NCBI GenBank assembly: GCA_017307785.1
Contig: JAFKGI010000059.1
Location: 1-41,881 of the forward strand
Direction: 5' to 3'
Source of the DNA: Vulcanimicrobiota bacterium
GTDB taxonomy: Bacteria; Vulcanimicrobiota; Xenobia; Xenobiales; JADMJV01
DNA: 41,881 nucleotides
Shown here: one piece after another, positions 14,492 to 22,435 of the stretch
How positions within the stretch are numbered: the first letter of the stretch is position 1
How the letters are laid out: every line of letters starts with the position of its first letter
Translations under genes and position numbers: made by a program
Notes under the pieces: model-generated
What the model was told of the DNA's origin: nothing
What the model saw: only the letters and a program-made list of their open reading frames with translations
Database searches by the model: none

Positions 14492-16603
14492 CTGAAGAGT
14501 CGCCCGCTCCTTTTTCAACTCTCGTTCCTCAGCCTGGTCAGCGTAGCCAGTTTGTGTCTTGTCGTGCTGCTGGCCATGCGAGGGGTCACCTATGAGGCCT
14601 TTCTACGTCAGCAGCGCTCTCAACTGAGCTGGCGCCCCTTCGCCCAGGCCCGCGGCATTCGCGCCCAGGACCTGGTTCATCTCGGTCGCATTATGGGCAA
14701 CGACGCCACCCTGGTGACGGCCTGGCGCCAGTCCGGACCGCAGATCGAAGCATACTCGCAGGCGGTTCTCGAGGGGCAGGAATCGCCTTTGCTGGAAAAG
14801 CTGCGCCTGGAGTGCCTGCCGAGCCTTTGGGATATTGCCCAGCGCCTCTTTCTCGAAAGCGACCCGGGAGCAGACGACTCGACGCCCCATACCGTGGCCT
14901 ACGGGGCCTATGCCGATCTCTTCTTGCTTTGCGACCCCAACGGAGTGGTCATCCTGGAAGAGACCTCCCAGGCCGACCCCGAAAAGCCGGACTTCGGGAA
15001 AGTCTCGGTGCAATTTCCCCTCAACCCCGCCAATGATCCGCCCCCCTGGCACCGTAGCCTGGCCCAGGATCCGCTGTTTCAGGCCGCCAGCCACGGTCCG
15101 GTGGGCGGAACCTATTGGGCCTACGGCCCCTCTCGCCTCTATCACACGGTGGCGGTGCCCTGCCCGATGGGGGTCATCATCCTGGGCGACCGGGTCGATC
15201 AGCAAATGGCCCAGGAAGCTTCGCAACTCACTGGTCAGGCCGAAACCCTGGCTTTCTACGACAACAGCCTGCTGGGCGCCAGCCCCGCCCTGAGCGATCC
15301 CGACAAAGCCCGCTCTGCCGGCCCCTGGATGACCAACCTCAAGCAAGAGCAGACCAAGGAAGTCGATTGGAACGGGCGCTCCCACCTGGTCTCCGGCTAC
15401 CCGCTGGGCGACCGAGGCTGGATGCTTTTTCTGAAGAGTACCCAGGAACTGGACGCCCTGGCCCGTCAGCAAGCCTGGCTAACGGCTGCGGCCGTGCTGT
15501 TTTCCGCACTGGTCTCGCTGGCCGTGTCCGCTCCCCTGGCCCGTCGCATCGCGGCCCCTCTGCGGGAACTGGCGGCTTCCATGGCGCGCGTGGGGCAGGG
15601 CGACCTGGAGGCTCGAGCTCCGGCCCAGGGACCGCAGGAAATTGTCCAGGCCGCCCAGGCCTTCAATCAGATGGTCGACGGGCTGCGCCAGAAGGAAACG
15701 CTGGAAAAGTTCGTCCATCGCTTGGAACAACTGCGCAAGGAAGCCGATCCACAAGATCCGCTGGTGCGTGACCAGACTCAATTCGGACCCTATCTGGTGA
15801 CCCAACGTCTGGGAATCGGCGGAATGGCCACGGTCTACAAGGGCCTGCCGGCCAAGAGTCTGGACGAAAAGGGTCGCGTCGCCATCAAAGTCATCCACCG
15901 TTCCTTCGCCCAGGATCAGGACTATCAGCGACGCTTTGGTCGCGAGTTCGAAATCATGCGACGCCTCGACCACCCCGGCCTGGTGCGCGTTCTCGAGAGC
16001 GGCGACCTGAACGGATTGCTCTACATCGCCATGGAATATGTGGAAGGCGAAAACCTGAGAGATTTTCTGGACCGGCGCGGGGCCCTCGATCTGGGCACCT
16101 TCGGGCCGCTGGCCGCACAACTGCTGGAAGCGGTGCAGGCCGCCCACGACGCCGGTGTGACTCACCGGGACCTCAAGCCGGAAAACATCATGGTCAGCCC
16201 ACAGGGGGTGAAAGTCATGGACTTCGGCCTGGCCACCGCCTCGGAAACCGCCCGCATCACCCTGTCCGGAGACAGCGTGGGGACTCCCCGCTACCAGGCT
16301 CCCGAACAGTTCACCAGCGGAGCGGAAAACCGCTCCGACCAGTATTCGCTAGGAATCATCTTCTTCGAAATGCTGACCGGGGTGGCGCCCTTCCAGGCAG
16401 AAAACCCTATGGCCGTGTTGCTGCTTCAGCTCAATCAGGCTCCGCCGCGTCCCCGCGATTTGCGCGCCGACCTTCCTCAGAGCCTGGAATACCTGCTCCT
16501 GCAAATGCTGGCCAAGAACCCCGAGGAGCGCTTTCCCGATCTGCTCGCGGTCAAGAGCAAGCTCGACCAGGCGCTTTCCAGGGATTGCCGGCCCGATCCC
16601 TAA
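14492..16603 (+). CDS. Receptor-like Ser/Thr kinase: TM - sensor - TM - HAMP - Hanks kinase
   Basis: 703 residues if it starts at CTG 14492; the first ATG/GTG/TTG-type start is TTG 14552, which would cut the N-terminal membrane helix in half and lacks a Shine-Dalgarno. Order: TM1 (about 8-31), a 280-residue extracytoplasmic region of Cache-like appearance, TM2 (about 328-350), HAMP (about 350-405, with the PLRELAASMARVGQGDLEARAP signature split around 365), coiled linker, then a kinase domain from about 430: LGIGGMATVY glycine loop, VAIK lysine, HRDLKPEN (catalytic Asp560) and MDFGLA. All catalytic residues are intact. Sensor-HAMP modules usually drive histidine kinases or chemoreceptors; here they are joined to a Ser/Thr kinase. 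Confidence 0.88.
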   Translation: MKSRPLLFQLSFLSLVSVASLCLVVLLAMRGVTYEAFLRQQRSQLSWRPFAQARGIRAQDLVHLGRIMGNDATLVTAWRQSGPQIEAYSQAVLEGQESPLLEKLRLECLPSLWDIAQRLFLESDPGADDSTPHTVAYGAYADLFLLCDPNGVVILEETSQADPEKPDFGKVSVQFPLNPANDPPPWHRSLAQDPLFQAASHGPVGGTYWAYGPSRLYHTVAVPCPMGVIILGDRVDQQMAQEASQLTGQAETLAFYDNSLLGASPALSDPDKARSAGPWMTNLKQEQTKEVDWNGRSHLVSGYPLGDRGWMLFLKSTQELDALARQQAWLTAAAVLFSALVSLAVSAPLARRIAAPLRELAASMARVGQGDLEARAPAQGPQEIVQAAQAFNQMVDGLRQKETLEKFVHRLEQLRKEADPQDPLVRDQTQFGPYLVTQRLGIGGMATVYKGLPAKSLDEKGRVAIKVIHRSFAQDQDYQRRFGREFEIMRRLDHPGLVRVLESGDLNGLLYIAMEYVEGENLRDFLDRRGALDLGTFGPLAAQLLEAVQAAHDAGVTHRDLKPENIMVSPQGVKVMDFGLATASETARITLSGDSVGTPRYQAPEQFTSGAENRSDQYSLGIIFFEMLTGVAPFQAENPMAVLLLQLNQAPPRPRDLRADLPQSLEYLLLQMLAKNPEERFPDLLAVKSKLDQALSRDCRPDP

Positions 16604-16613
16604 AACCTAAAAG

Positions 16614-17033
16614 ATGTTCAAAGTGTTGGCCACCGCCGTGGTCATGGCCAATCTGCTTTTCTTAAGCCGCTACTGGCAGCCGCGGCGTGGCAGAGGGGTT
16701 TACCAGGGGCTACGCGGCGGACTTCTCGGATGCATGCTGGCCTGCTTTCTGGCCGCTGCTCTGGCCTGGATCTTTCCGGGCCCTTATCGTCTGGCCATCT
16801 ACACTCTGGGTCTGAACCTGCTCCTGACTCCTACGCTGGCTACCGCCGGCGCCATCTGGGGCATCGGCGTGAAACCCAAGAAGAAACCCGAACCGAAGAA
16901 GAAAGGCGCGGGCGATAAAGGATTCGCGGCCAAAGAGGGACCGGTGGAAACCCCCGCTTTTGCCGAAGTCATGGCTCAAGTCGCAGGCTCCCCCCAGGAA
17001 CAATGCGAAGAAGCCGCAGCAACAAGCACCTAG
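16614..17033 (+). CDS. Small membrane protein, unknown
   Basis: 139 residues from ATG 16614, 10 bases after the kinase stop. Three hydrophobic segments (about 3-18, 34-52, 59-82) are followed by a strongly basic stretch KPKKKPEPKKK and a 45-residue polar tail. The fold recalls small AtpI-like or DUF-type proteins but no family is recognised. Its stop TAG is part of the Shine-Dalgarno (TAGGAG) for dapA, so the genes are tightly linked. Confidence 0.65.
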   Translation: MFKVLATAVVMANLLFLSRYWQPRRGRGVYQGLRGGLLGCMLACFLAAALAWIFPGPYRLAIYTLGLNLLLTPTLATAGAIWGIGVKPKKKPEPKKKGAGDKGFAAKEGPVETPAFAEVMAQVAGSPQEQCEEAAATST

Positions 17034-17043
17034 GAGATACGTA

Positions 17044-17949
17044 ATGCGCCCACCTTTCGGACGAGTCGTGACGGCAATGGTCACCGCTTTCAAAGACAAT
17101 CTCGAGCTGGATCTGGCCCGCTCCCAAGAACTGGCCGTGCGCCTGATCGAGCAGGGCAATGACAGTCTGGTCGTCTGTGGCACCACCGGCGAGAGTCCCA
17201 CGCTCACCAAAGAAGAGAAAAAGGCCCTCTTCAAGGGCGTGCGCGAAGCCATTCCGGCCAGTGCCAAAGTGATTGCGGGCACGGGCAGCAACGACACTCG
17301 CTCCACCATCGAGCTTTCCAAAGCCGCAGCCGACTGCGGCGCCGACGCTCTGCTGCTGGTCTCTCCCTATTACAACAAACCCACCCAGGACATGCAGCGC
17401 CGCCACTTCTTGGAGATCGCCGAAGCCACCACGCTGCCGATCATGCTTTACAACATTCCCGGTCGCACGGCCGTGGAGATCGCCCCCGAAACCCTGGCCA
17501 AACTGGCCGAGCATCCGCGCATCGTAGCCGTCAAGCAATCCCTACCCGACGTCGACCCGGTCACCGACCTGGCCGCCCGCCTGGTGGACAAGCCAGAATC
17601 CATGTTCATTTACTCGGGCGACGACAGTCACACCCTCTCCATCCTGGCCTCCGGGGGAGTTGGCGTGGTCAGCGTGGCGGGACATGTCGTAGGCCCCCAG
17701 ATGCGCGATATGATCGAGCACTTCGAAGCGGGACGGATCAACGAGGCCCGCGCCATCCATCTGAAGATTTTCCCTCTGATCAAGGGACTGTTCGCCACCA
17801 CCAACCCGGTGCTGGTGAAAGCCGCCCTGGAACAGGTGGGCTTCCCGGTGGGCGGCGTGCGCGCTCCCCTCTACGGAGCCAGCGAAGCCGAAATCGCCGC
17901 CCTCAAACCGCTGCTGGCTCACGCCGGCGTCCTGGCCGGCGCCCGCTGA
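17044..17949 (+). CDS. dapA: 4-hydroxy-tetrahydrodipicolinate synthase
   Basis: 301 residues; ATG 17044 with AGGAG at the preceding stop. Condenses pyruvate with aspartate semialdehyde, the entry to lysine and diaminopimelate. Schiff-base Lys164 is in IVAVKQS, the proton-relay Tyr136 in MLYNIPGR and Thr47/Thr48 in CGTTGES. The residues after the Lys are Gln-Ser rather than the usual Glu-Ala/Ser; this is within family variation. A longer open frame upstream lies inside the previous gene and is not used. The stop overlaps the start of aroE. Confidence 0.97.
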   Translation: MRPPFGRVVTAMVTAFKDNLELDLARSQELAVRLIEQGNDSLVVCGTTGESPTLTKEEKKALFKGVREAIPASAKVIAGTGSNDTRSTIELSKAAADCGADALLLVSPYYNKPTQDMQRRHFLEIAEATTLPIMLYNIPGRTAVEIAPETLAKLAEHPRIVAVKQSLPDVDPVTDLAARLVDKPESMFIYSGDDSHTLSILASGGVGVVSVAGHVVGPQMRDMIEHFEAGRINEARAIHLKIFPLIKGLFATTNPVLVKAALEQVGFPVGGVRAPLYGASEAEIAALKPLLAHAGVLAGAR

Positions 17950-18758
17950 AGTCCGCTTACCTGCTGGGCAGTCCAGTCGCTCACTCACGCTCCCCACAAC
18001 TGCATCAAGCCGCCTACACCCAACTGGGCCAGCCATGGCATTTCCAGAAACGCGAAGTCCAGCCGGAAAACCTGGCCGAGGCCCTGAAAAGCCTGCAAGG
18101 TCCTGACCTGTTGGGCATCAACTTGACGCTGCCTTTGAAGGAAGTCGCCTTTTCCCACTGTCAACCAAGTCAGGAAGCCAGCGCCATCGGAGCGATCAAC
18201 TGCTTGCGCTGGAACGGCCAGGGCTGGGACGGGCACAACACCGATGGACAGGGATGGCTCGACAGCTTTCACGAGGAGTTGGCTACCACCATTCAGGGCC
18301 GCAAGGTCCTGGTGGTGGGAGCCGGCGGTGCCTGCCGGGCGATTTTACACAAAGTTCGCGGGCAGCAGCCGGCCGGACTGGTTCTTTTCAACCGCACTCC
18401 GGAGCGGGCTCAAGCGCTGCTCCAGCCCGGAGAACGGGTGGCGGCCTGGACAGATTTCCCGACCGAGTTGGAGCCGGACTGCCTGGTTGTGCAGACGACT
18501 TCGGTCGGCATGTGGCCGCATCAGGAGCAGATTCCGCTGGAGTGGCCGGACGCATTGCCCTCAGGCGTGATCGCCTGCGATTTGATCTACAACCCCAGCC
18601 CGACCCTCTGGCTGCAGCAGGCCGCCGCCAAAGGTGCTCTCACTCTGGACGGCTGTGGAATGCTGGTTCATCAGGCCATTCGCGCCATCGAATGGTGGAC
18701 TGGACAGAAGCCGGAGTCGGCGCCCATGCGGGCCGCCCTCCAGCAGTCCCTCAAGTAA
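17946..18758 (+). CDS. aroE: Shikimate dehydrogenase, apparently from a CTG start
   Basis: 270 residues if started at CTG 17946, which overlaps the dapA stop as CTGA. The frame from there reads (M)KSAYLLGSPVAHSRSP, a full match to the conserved AroE N-terminus (G-x-P-x-x-H-S-x-S-P), and no ATG, GTG or TTG occurs in frame for many codons upstream. The first conventional start, ATG 18111, would remove 55 residues including the shikimate site. Catalytic Lys65 (NLTLPLK) and Asp100 (HNTDG) are present, as is the NADP motif VVGAGGACRA. Reduces 3-dehydroshikimate to shikimate. Convergent with aroK, 8-base overlap. Confidence 0.92.
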   Translation: MKSAYLLGSPVAHSRSPQLHQAAYTQLGQPWHFQKREVQPENLAEALKSLQGPDLLGINLTLPLKEVAFSHCQPSQEASAIGAINCLRWNGQGWDGHNTDGQGWLDSFHEELATTIQGRKVLVVGAGGACRAILHKVRGQQPAGLVLFNRTPERAQALLQPGERVAAWTDFPTELEPDCLVVQTTSVGMWPHQEQIPLEWPDALPSGVIACDLIYNPSPTLWLQQAAAKGALTLDGCGMLVHQAIRAIEWWTGQKPESAPMRAALQQSLK

Positions 18759-19338
18759 CGTCGAGCACCCCGCCCAGTGCGTCGCGCACTTTCTGCACGC
18801 GACTGCGCACCGAAACGACATCGTGGATTTTCTTGGCGGCCGACAGCGGCGTAAGATTGGTCGTATCGATTCGGACCGCCACTTTATTATAGACAGCCGA
18901 ACGTTCTTCAAGCATGCGCTCAATTCGATCGCGCACTTCATCCTGAGACTGCCCCTTCATGAGAGGCCGCTTGTCGGTGCGCTGAATCCGATCCACCAGG
19001 TCGTGCTGCTGCGTATACAGACAGACCAGCATCCCGCTCGACTCGAAAGACTCGAAGATCTTGGGATTGAGAATGGTGCCGCCGCCGGTCGCGATGATTC
19101 GGTTGGTCTCCGCGGCCAGTTCGAGCGCGACCTGCTCCTCTGCCTGGCGAAAGGTCTTCTCCCCGTGCTGAGCAAAAATCTCAGCAACTGTCAACTCAAA
19201 TCGTCTCTCGATTTCTTGATCTACATCGATAAATTTCCGCCCCATCAGACGGGCTAACTCCCGTCCAATTGTCGTTTTACCGGTCGCCATGAAGCCCACC
19301 AAATAGACGTTTCGGCGGGCAGCGGGAATTTGGGGCAT
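18751..19338 (-). CDS. aroK: Shikimate kinase
   Basis: 195 residues from ATG 19338, chosen because the conserved fold starts with NVYLVGFMATGKTT; the frame is open about 58 codons further upstream, into aroB, but with no protein-like signal. Walker A GFMATGKT (15-22), FIDVDQEIE with shikimate-binding Asp38/Asp40, the arginines of RFE and FRQAEEQ, GGGT, and the lid arginine in TDKRPL are all present. Phosphorylates shikimate at O3. It lies on the opposite strand between aroE and aroB; the 67 bases to aroB must hold both promoters. Confidence 0.94.
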   Translation of the reverse strand: MPQIPAARRNVYLVGFMATGKTTIGRELARLMGRKFIDVDQEIERRFELTVAEIFAQHGEKTFRQAEEQVALELAAETNRIIATGGGTILNPKIFESFESSGMLVCLYTQQHDLVDRIQRTDKRPLMKGQSQDEVRDRIERMLEERSAVYNKVAVRIDTTNLTPLSAAKKIHDVVSVRSRVQKVRDALGGVLDVT

Positions 19339-19405
19339 TTGCTGAAGTTCGGCTAACCTCGGGGGAATCCTCGAAATACAAGCCTTACTTGAAAAAGACT
19401 GCACT

Positions 19406-20425
19406 ATGATTGACTTTTCTTCAACACAATTCATCACCGGCGGTTTAGCCGCCTTACCCCACCACTTGGAACAACTCGGAGCCCGGCGCTGGGTGCTGAT
19501 CTGCGACTCCAACCTGGATCGCTGTCAGGACCTGTCCTGGGCTCGCGAACGTCTGGTCGTCCCCGCCGGCGAATCCAGCAAGTGCCTGGCCCAGGCCGAA
19601 CATCTCTACGGTCAGTTGGCCCGGCTCGAAGTCGACCGCAAAACCTGGCTGGTAGCCCTGGGAGGTGGCGTGGTCGGGGACCTGGCCGGCTTCGTGGCGG
19701 CCACCTACTTGCGAGGAATCCCCCTGGTGCAGGTGCCTACCAGCCTGGTGGCCCAGGTCGACTCCAGCCTGGGCGGCAAAGTAGGCGTCGACCTGCCGGC
19801 CGGCAAGAATCTGGTCGGGGCCTTCTACCCGGCTCGAGTGGTGTATCTCGATCCTCAGGTCCTGAACACGCTGCCCGCGCCAGAATGGAACGCCGGTATG
19901 GCTGAAGTTCTCAAGCACGCCCTGCTGGACGGCCCGCAGCACTGGGAAAGCCTGGAAAATCTGAGCTACCCTCTGGCGTCGGAGGTTCGCGACGGCCTGG
20001 TGCTCCGCTCTCGTCAGGTGAAGCTGGACGTGGTAGCCGCCGATCCCCTGGAGCAAGGCATTCGGGCCCACTTGAACCTGGGTCACACCCTGGCTCACGC
20101 CATCGAGTCAGCCCAAAACTACGGGGGCTGGAATCACGGCCAGGCGGTGGGCTTTGGAATGCGGGCGGCTCTGCGCCTGAGCCAGTGGAAGTTGGGCATG
20201 GACCCGAGCTGGGAGGGACGCTTGCTCCAGCAACTGGAGCGCTATAACTTGCCCACTCGCCGTCCGGATCTGAATTTTCAAGAGCTGCCGCAGTATTTGC
20301 GACGAGACAAAAAGAACCAGGATGGCCAATTGCGCTTTGTGTTGCTGGAACGTCCGGGTGCGGCTCGGGTCTGCACCGATGTCAGCCTGACCGATGTAGA
20401 GCGCTGCTGGGAGGAACTACGATGA
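19406..20425 (+). CDS. aroB: 3-dehydroquinate synthase
   Basis: 339 residues. Converts DAHP to 3-dehydroquinate, the first ring-forming step of the shikimate pathway, with NAD and a divalent metal. ALGGGVVGDLAGFVAATYLRG is the NAD-binding core (motif begins near residue 84), VPTSLVAQVDSSLGGKVGVD follows, and metal ligands lie in GMAEVLKH, NLGHTLAHAIE and NHGQAVGFGM. Slightly shorter than E. coli AroB (362). The last 4 bases overlap aroQ (ATGA). Confidence 0.96.
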   Translation: MIDFSSTQFITGGLAALPHHLEQLGARRWVLICDSNLDRCQDLSWARERLVVPAGESSKCLAQAEHLYGQLARLEVDRKTWLVALGGGVVGDLAGFVAATYLRGIPLVQVPTSLVAQVDSSLGGKVGVDLPAGKNLVGAFYPARVVYLDPQVLNTLPAPEWNAGMAEVLKHALLDGPQHWESLENLSYPLASEVRDGLVLRSRQVKLDVVAADPLEQGIRAHLNLGHTLAHAIESAQNYGGWNHGQAVGFGMRAALRLSQWKLGMDPSWEGRLLQQLERYNLPTRRPDLNFQELPQYLRRDKKNQDGQLRFVLLERPGAARVCTDVSLTDVERCWEELR

Positions 20426-20856
20426 GAGCCCTGGTCTTGAATGGCCCTAACCTGAACTTGCTGGGTCAGCGTGAAACCAGTGTCTATGGCACCACCACCT
20501 ATGAAAGTCTGGTGGAGCAATGCCGGAGTTGGGGCAGCCAGCTCGGGTTACTGGTGGAGTGCCGCCAGAGCAATCATGAAGGACAGTTGATCGACTGGCT
20601 GCATGAGGCGCAAGACTTCGCCTTTGTGGTGCTCAACGCGGGAGCCTACACCCACACTTCGGTGGCCTTGCGCGACGCGGTGGCGGCACTCTCGGTTCCG
20701 GTCTTCGAAGTTCATTTGAGCAACGTCTTCGCCCGCGAAGAGTTTCGCCATCACAGCTATCTAAGCCCCGTTTGCCGGGGAGTCATTTGTGGACTGGGAC
20801 CTCTGGGCTACCGACTGGCCCTCCAGGCGGGTCAACAGGTCGCCTCCAAAATCTGA
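20422..20856 (+). CDS. aroQ: Type II 3-dehydroquinate dehydratase
   Basis: 144 residues, the usual length of the dodecameric type II enzyme. LNGPNLNLLGQRE opens the fold with active-site Arg, Tyr22 follows in VYGTTTYE, QSNHEGQLIDWLHEA, LNAGAYTHTSVALRDA and VFEVHLSN carry the rest of the active site. Dehydrates 3-dehydroquinate to 3-dehydroshikimate. Start codon is in the ATGA overlap with aroB, so the two are coupled. With aroE and aroK next door, four consecutive shikimate steps are encoded within 3 kb. Confidence 0.96.
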   Translation: MRALVLNGPNLNLLGQRETSVYGTTTYESLVEQCRSWGSQLGLLVECRQSNHEGQLIDWLHEAQDFAFVVLNAGAYTHTSVALRDAVAALSVPVFEVHLSNVFAREEFRHHSYLSPVCRGVICGLGPLGYRLALQAGQQVASKI

Positions 20857-20897
20857 GGAGCTTCCCCCTGCAGGAATCCTTCTTGGGCACGCCAATT

Positions 20898-20914
20898 ATT
20901 GAATAACTTTCAAT
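20898..20914. promoter_or_regulatory. Small AT-rich inverted repeat upstream of a secreted-protein gene
   Basis: ATTGAA-TAACT-TTCAAT, 6-bp arms with a 5-base centre, in the only AT-rich patch between aroQ and the next gene (ATG 20936). It may be an operator or part of the promoter. Significance is uncertain because the arms are short. Confidence 0.3.
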
Positions 20915-20935
20915 ACACTTTTCTGGAGGTTGCCC

Positions 20936-21412
20936 ATGAAGCGGATGTTGTTTCTTTTGCTCTTCCCGGCTCTGAGCGCGGCTCAGCCTCTGACCCCTCC
21001 GAAGCCCTTTTCAGGCGGCGACTACTGGGTGCGCAACGAAAACACCTGGAGCGAATGGGAGGTGACCTGCAACGAACTGAGCGGCCACCTGAGCCCGGCC
21101 TGGCCCCTCAACGATGAAGAACCGGGGGCTTTGCTGAACCTGGACTGGCGGATGGGCGGATGGCCGGTGGTCATCAAATTTCCCAAAGGCCAGCACCTCA
21201 AAGCTCGACCGGACTCGGTCGGCGGCAGCATGTGGAAAGATTTTGACGGAAATACCTGGCTGCGCGTCCAGAATGGGGATGGGCAGTTCTGCTTCGTGCG
21301 GGCCAACTCACGCTTCCTGAAACCGGTGGCTTCGACGGTCGCGGCGCCTGCCACGGTGGTCAACCAGGACCCTCCGCCACCACCAGAAATTCCGACTGAG
21401 AAAGCCCCCTGA
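20936..21412 (+). CDS. Secreted protein of unknown function
   Basis: 158 residues from ATG 20936, with GGAGG at 20925-20929. Signal peptide of about 16 residues (MLFLLLFPALSAAQ). The mature domain is rich in Trp, Gly and Asn (YWVRNENTWSEWEVTCNELSGHL; later TWLRVQNGDGQFCFVRA) and looks all-beta, SH3-like near residues 100-120; two Cys could form a disulfide. A Pro-rich tail (PPPPPEIPTEKAP) ends it. No family is recognised. The stop TGA overlaps the proposed CTG start of the next gene. Confidence 0.65.
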   Translation: MKRMLFLLLFPALSAAQPLTPPKPFSGGDYWVRNENTWSEWEVTCNELSGHLSPAWPLNDEEPGALLNLDWRMGGWPVVIKFPKGQHLKARPDSVGGSMWKDFDGNTWLRVQNGDGQFCFVRANSRFLKPVASTVAAPATVVNQDPPPPPEIPTEKAP

Positions 21413-22047
21413 ACTTGCAAGAGAACACCTTCGCCCGCCTGCGGGTGGTAGACAACGGAAGGCTGGGAGCCTTTCTAGACTGGGGCCAGCCCAAAGATCT
21501 ATTTTTGCCGGCCGAGGAACAGACTCGCGAGGTCTTTGCCGGTGAGGTCGTGGTCGTCTTCATGCACCTGGACTTTACCGGGCGCCCGGTTGCGTCGATG
21601 CGCCTGGAGAACTTCGCTCAGCCGCTGCCCCCGAATCTCAAGCCGGCCCGCCGCTTCCGCCTTTGGATCGTGGAGGAAACGGCTCTCGGCTTCAAGGTGC
21701 TGATGGATGAGCAACACCTGGGGGTCATTTACCACAGCGAAATCTTCAAACCGCTCCGCTGTGGGGACGAAGTGACCGGCTACCTCAAGAAGGTCCGTGA
21801 AGATGGCAAGGTCGACCTCATGCTGCAGCCACCGGGCATTCAAGGACGCGACGACCTCGGGCGCAAAATCCTGGATCAGCTCAAAGCCAACCATGGCTTC
21901 CTGAGACTGACCGAGAAATCCGACCCGGAATTGATTTACCGCCACTTCGGAGTCAGCAAAAAGCAGTTCAAAATGGCCCTGGGCGGACTTTACAAGCAGC
22001 AGCGCATCAGCCTGGAACCCGACGGGATTCGCCTGCTCAGGGATTGA
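21409..22047 (+). CDS. CvfB/YitL-like S1-domain RNA-binding protein
   Basis: 212 residues from CTG 21409 (overlapping the upstream TGA as CTGA) or 210 from TTG 21415. The CTG start gives (M)NLQENTFARLRVVDNG, closer to the family N-terminus. Domains: N-terminal S1-like barrel with LGAFLDWGQPKDLFLP, a second barrel around 40-75, a third with GVIYHSEIFKPLRCGDEVTGYLKKVREDGKVDLML, and a C-terminal winged helix (IYRHFGVSKKQFKMALGGLYKQQRISL). CvfB proteins bind RNA and affect virulence gene expression in staphylococci; the role elsewhere is not known. Convergent with the next gene by an 11-base overlap. Confidence 0.85.
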   Translation: MNLQENTFARLRVVDNGRLGAFLDWGQPKDLFLPAEEQTREVFAGEVVVVFMHLDFTGRPVASMRLENFAQPLPPNLKPARRFRLWIVEETALGFKVLMDEQHLGVIYHSEIFKPLRCGDEVTGYLKKVREDGKVDLMLQPPGIQGRDDLGRKILDQLKANHGFLRLTEKSDPELIYRHFGVSKKQFKMALGGLYKQQRISLEPDGIRLLRD

Positions 22048-22387
22048 GCTGCTTTTCCACCTTGGCGTTGTCGGCATCGACCTGCCCGTTGAGTCGAGCC
22101 GTCTGCTCGAGCAGGGCTTCTAACAGACCGCGAACCTCGGTCAGGTCGCTTTTGGGCGCCAGTTGAGCTTCTTGCTTTTCCTGTAGCTCGAAGACTTTAT
22201 CCAGCATCGGAGCCAGGTCGCTGCGGGTCAGCGCCTGGTCGGGCAAACAGCCGGCCGAGACCAGACCATTCTGCCGCAGGCTGCGCACCGCATCCTGGAC
22301 CCAAAGCGGGTATTCCTCGGTCATGAGCGGGCTGGCCGAAGCGGTCAGCGGAGCAATCAGCAGCAGGGTGACGATCAATCGTTTCAT
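22037..22387 (-). CDS. Secreted SLH-like domain plus coiled coil
   Basis: 116 residues. Signal peptide (LIVTLLLIAPLTASA, cleavage near 18). Residues 26-68 resemble one S-layer homology motif: WVQDAVRSLRQNGLV, then the conserved ALTRSDLAPMLDKVFE end. After this, APKSDLTEVRGLLEALLEQTARLNGQVD is a heptad-like coil. SLH plus coil is the N-terminal anchor of OmpM/SLH porins in cyanobacteria, Negativicutes and other diderms, but the beta-barrel is absent: the protein stops at the coil with a normal stop codon. Divergent from the kinase at 22436. It may link outer membrane and cell wall. Confidence 0.75.
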   Translation of the reverse strand: MKRLIVTLLLIAPLTASASPLMTEEYPLWVQDAVRSLRQNGLVSAGCLPDQALTRSDLAPMLDKVFELQEKQEAQLAPKSDLTEVRGLLEALLEQTARLNGQVDADNAKVEKQLNP

Positions 22388-22435
22388 GATCGAATCTTTC
22401 GTTCCGAGGGGAACAATGCCTCCGACGAGAACATT

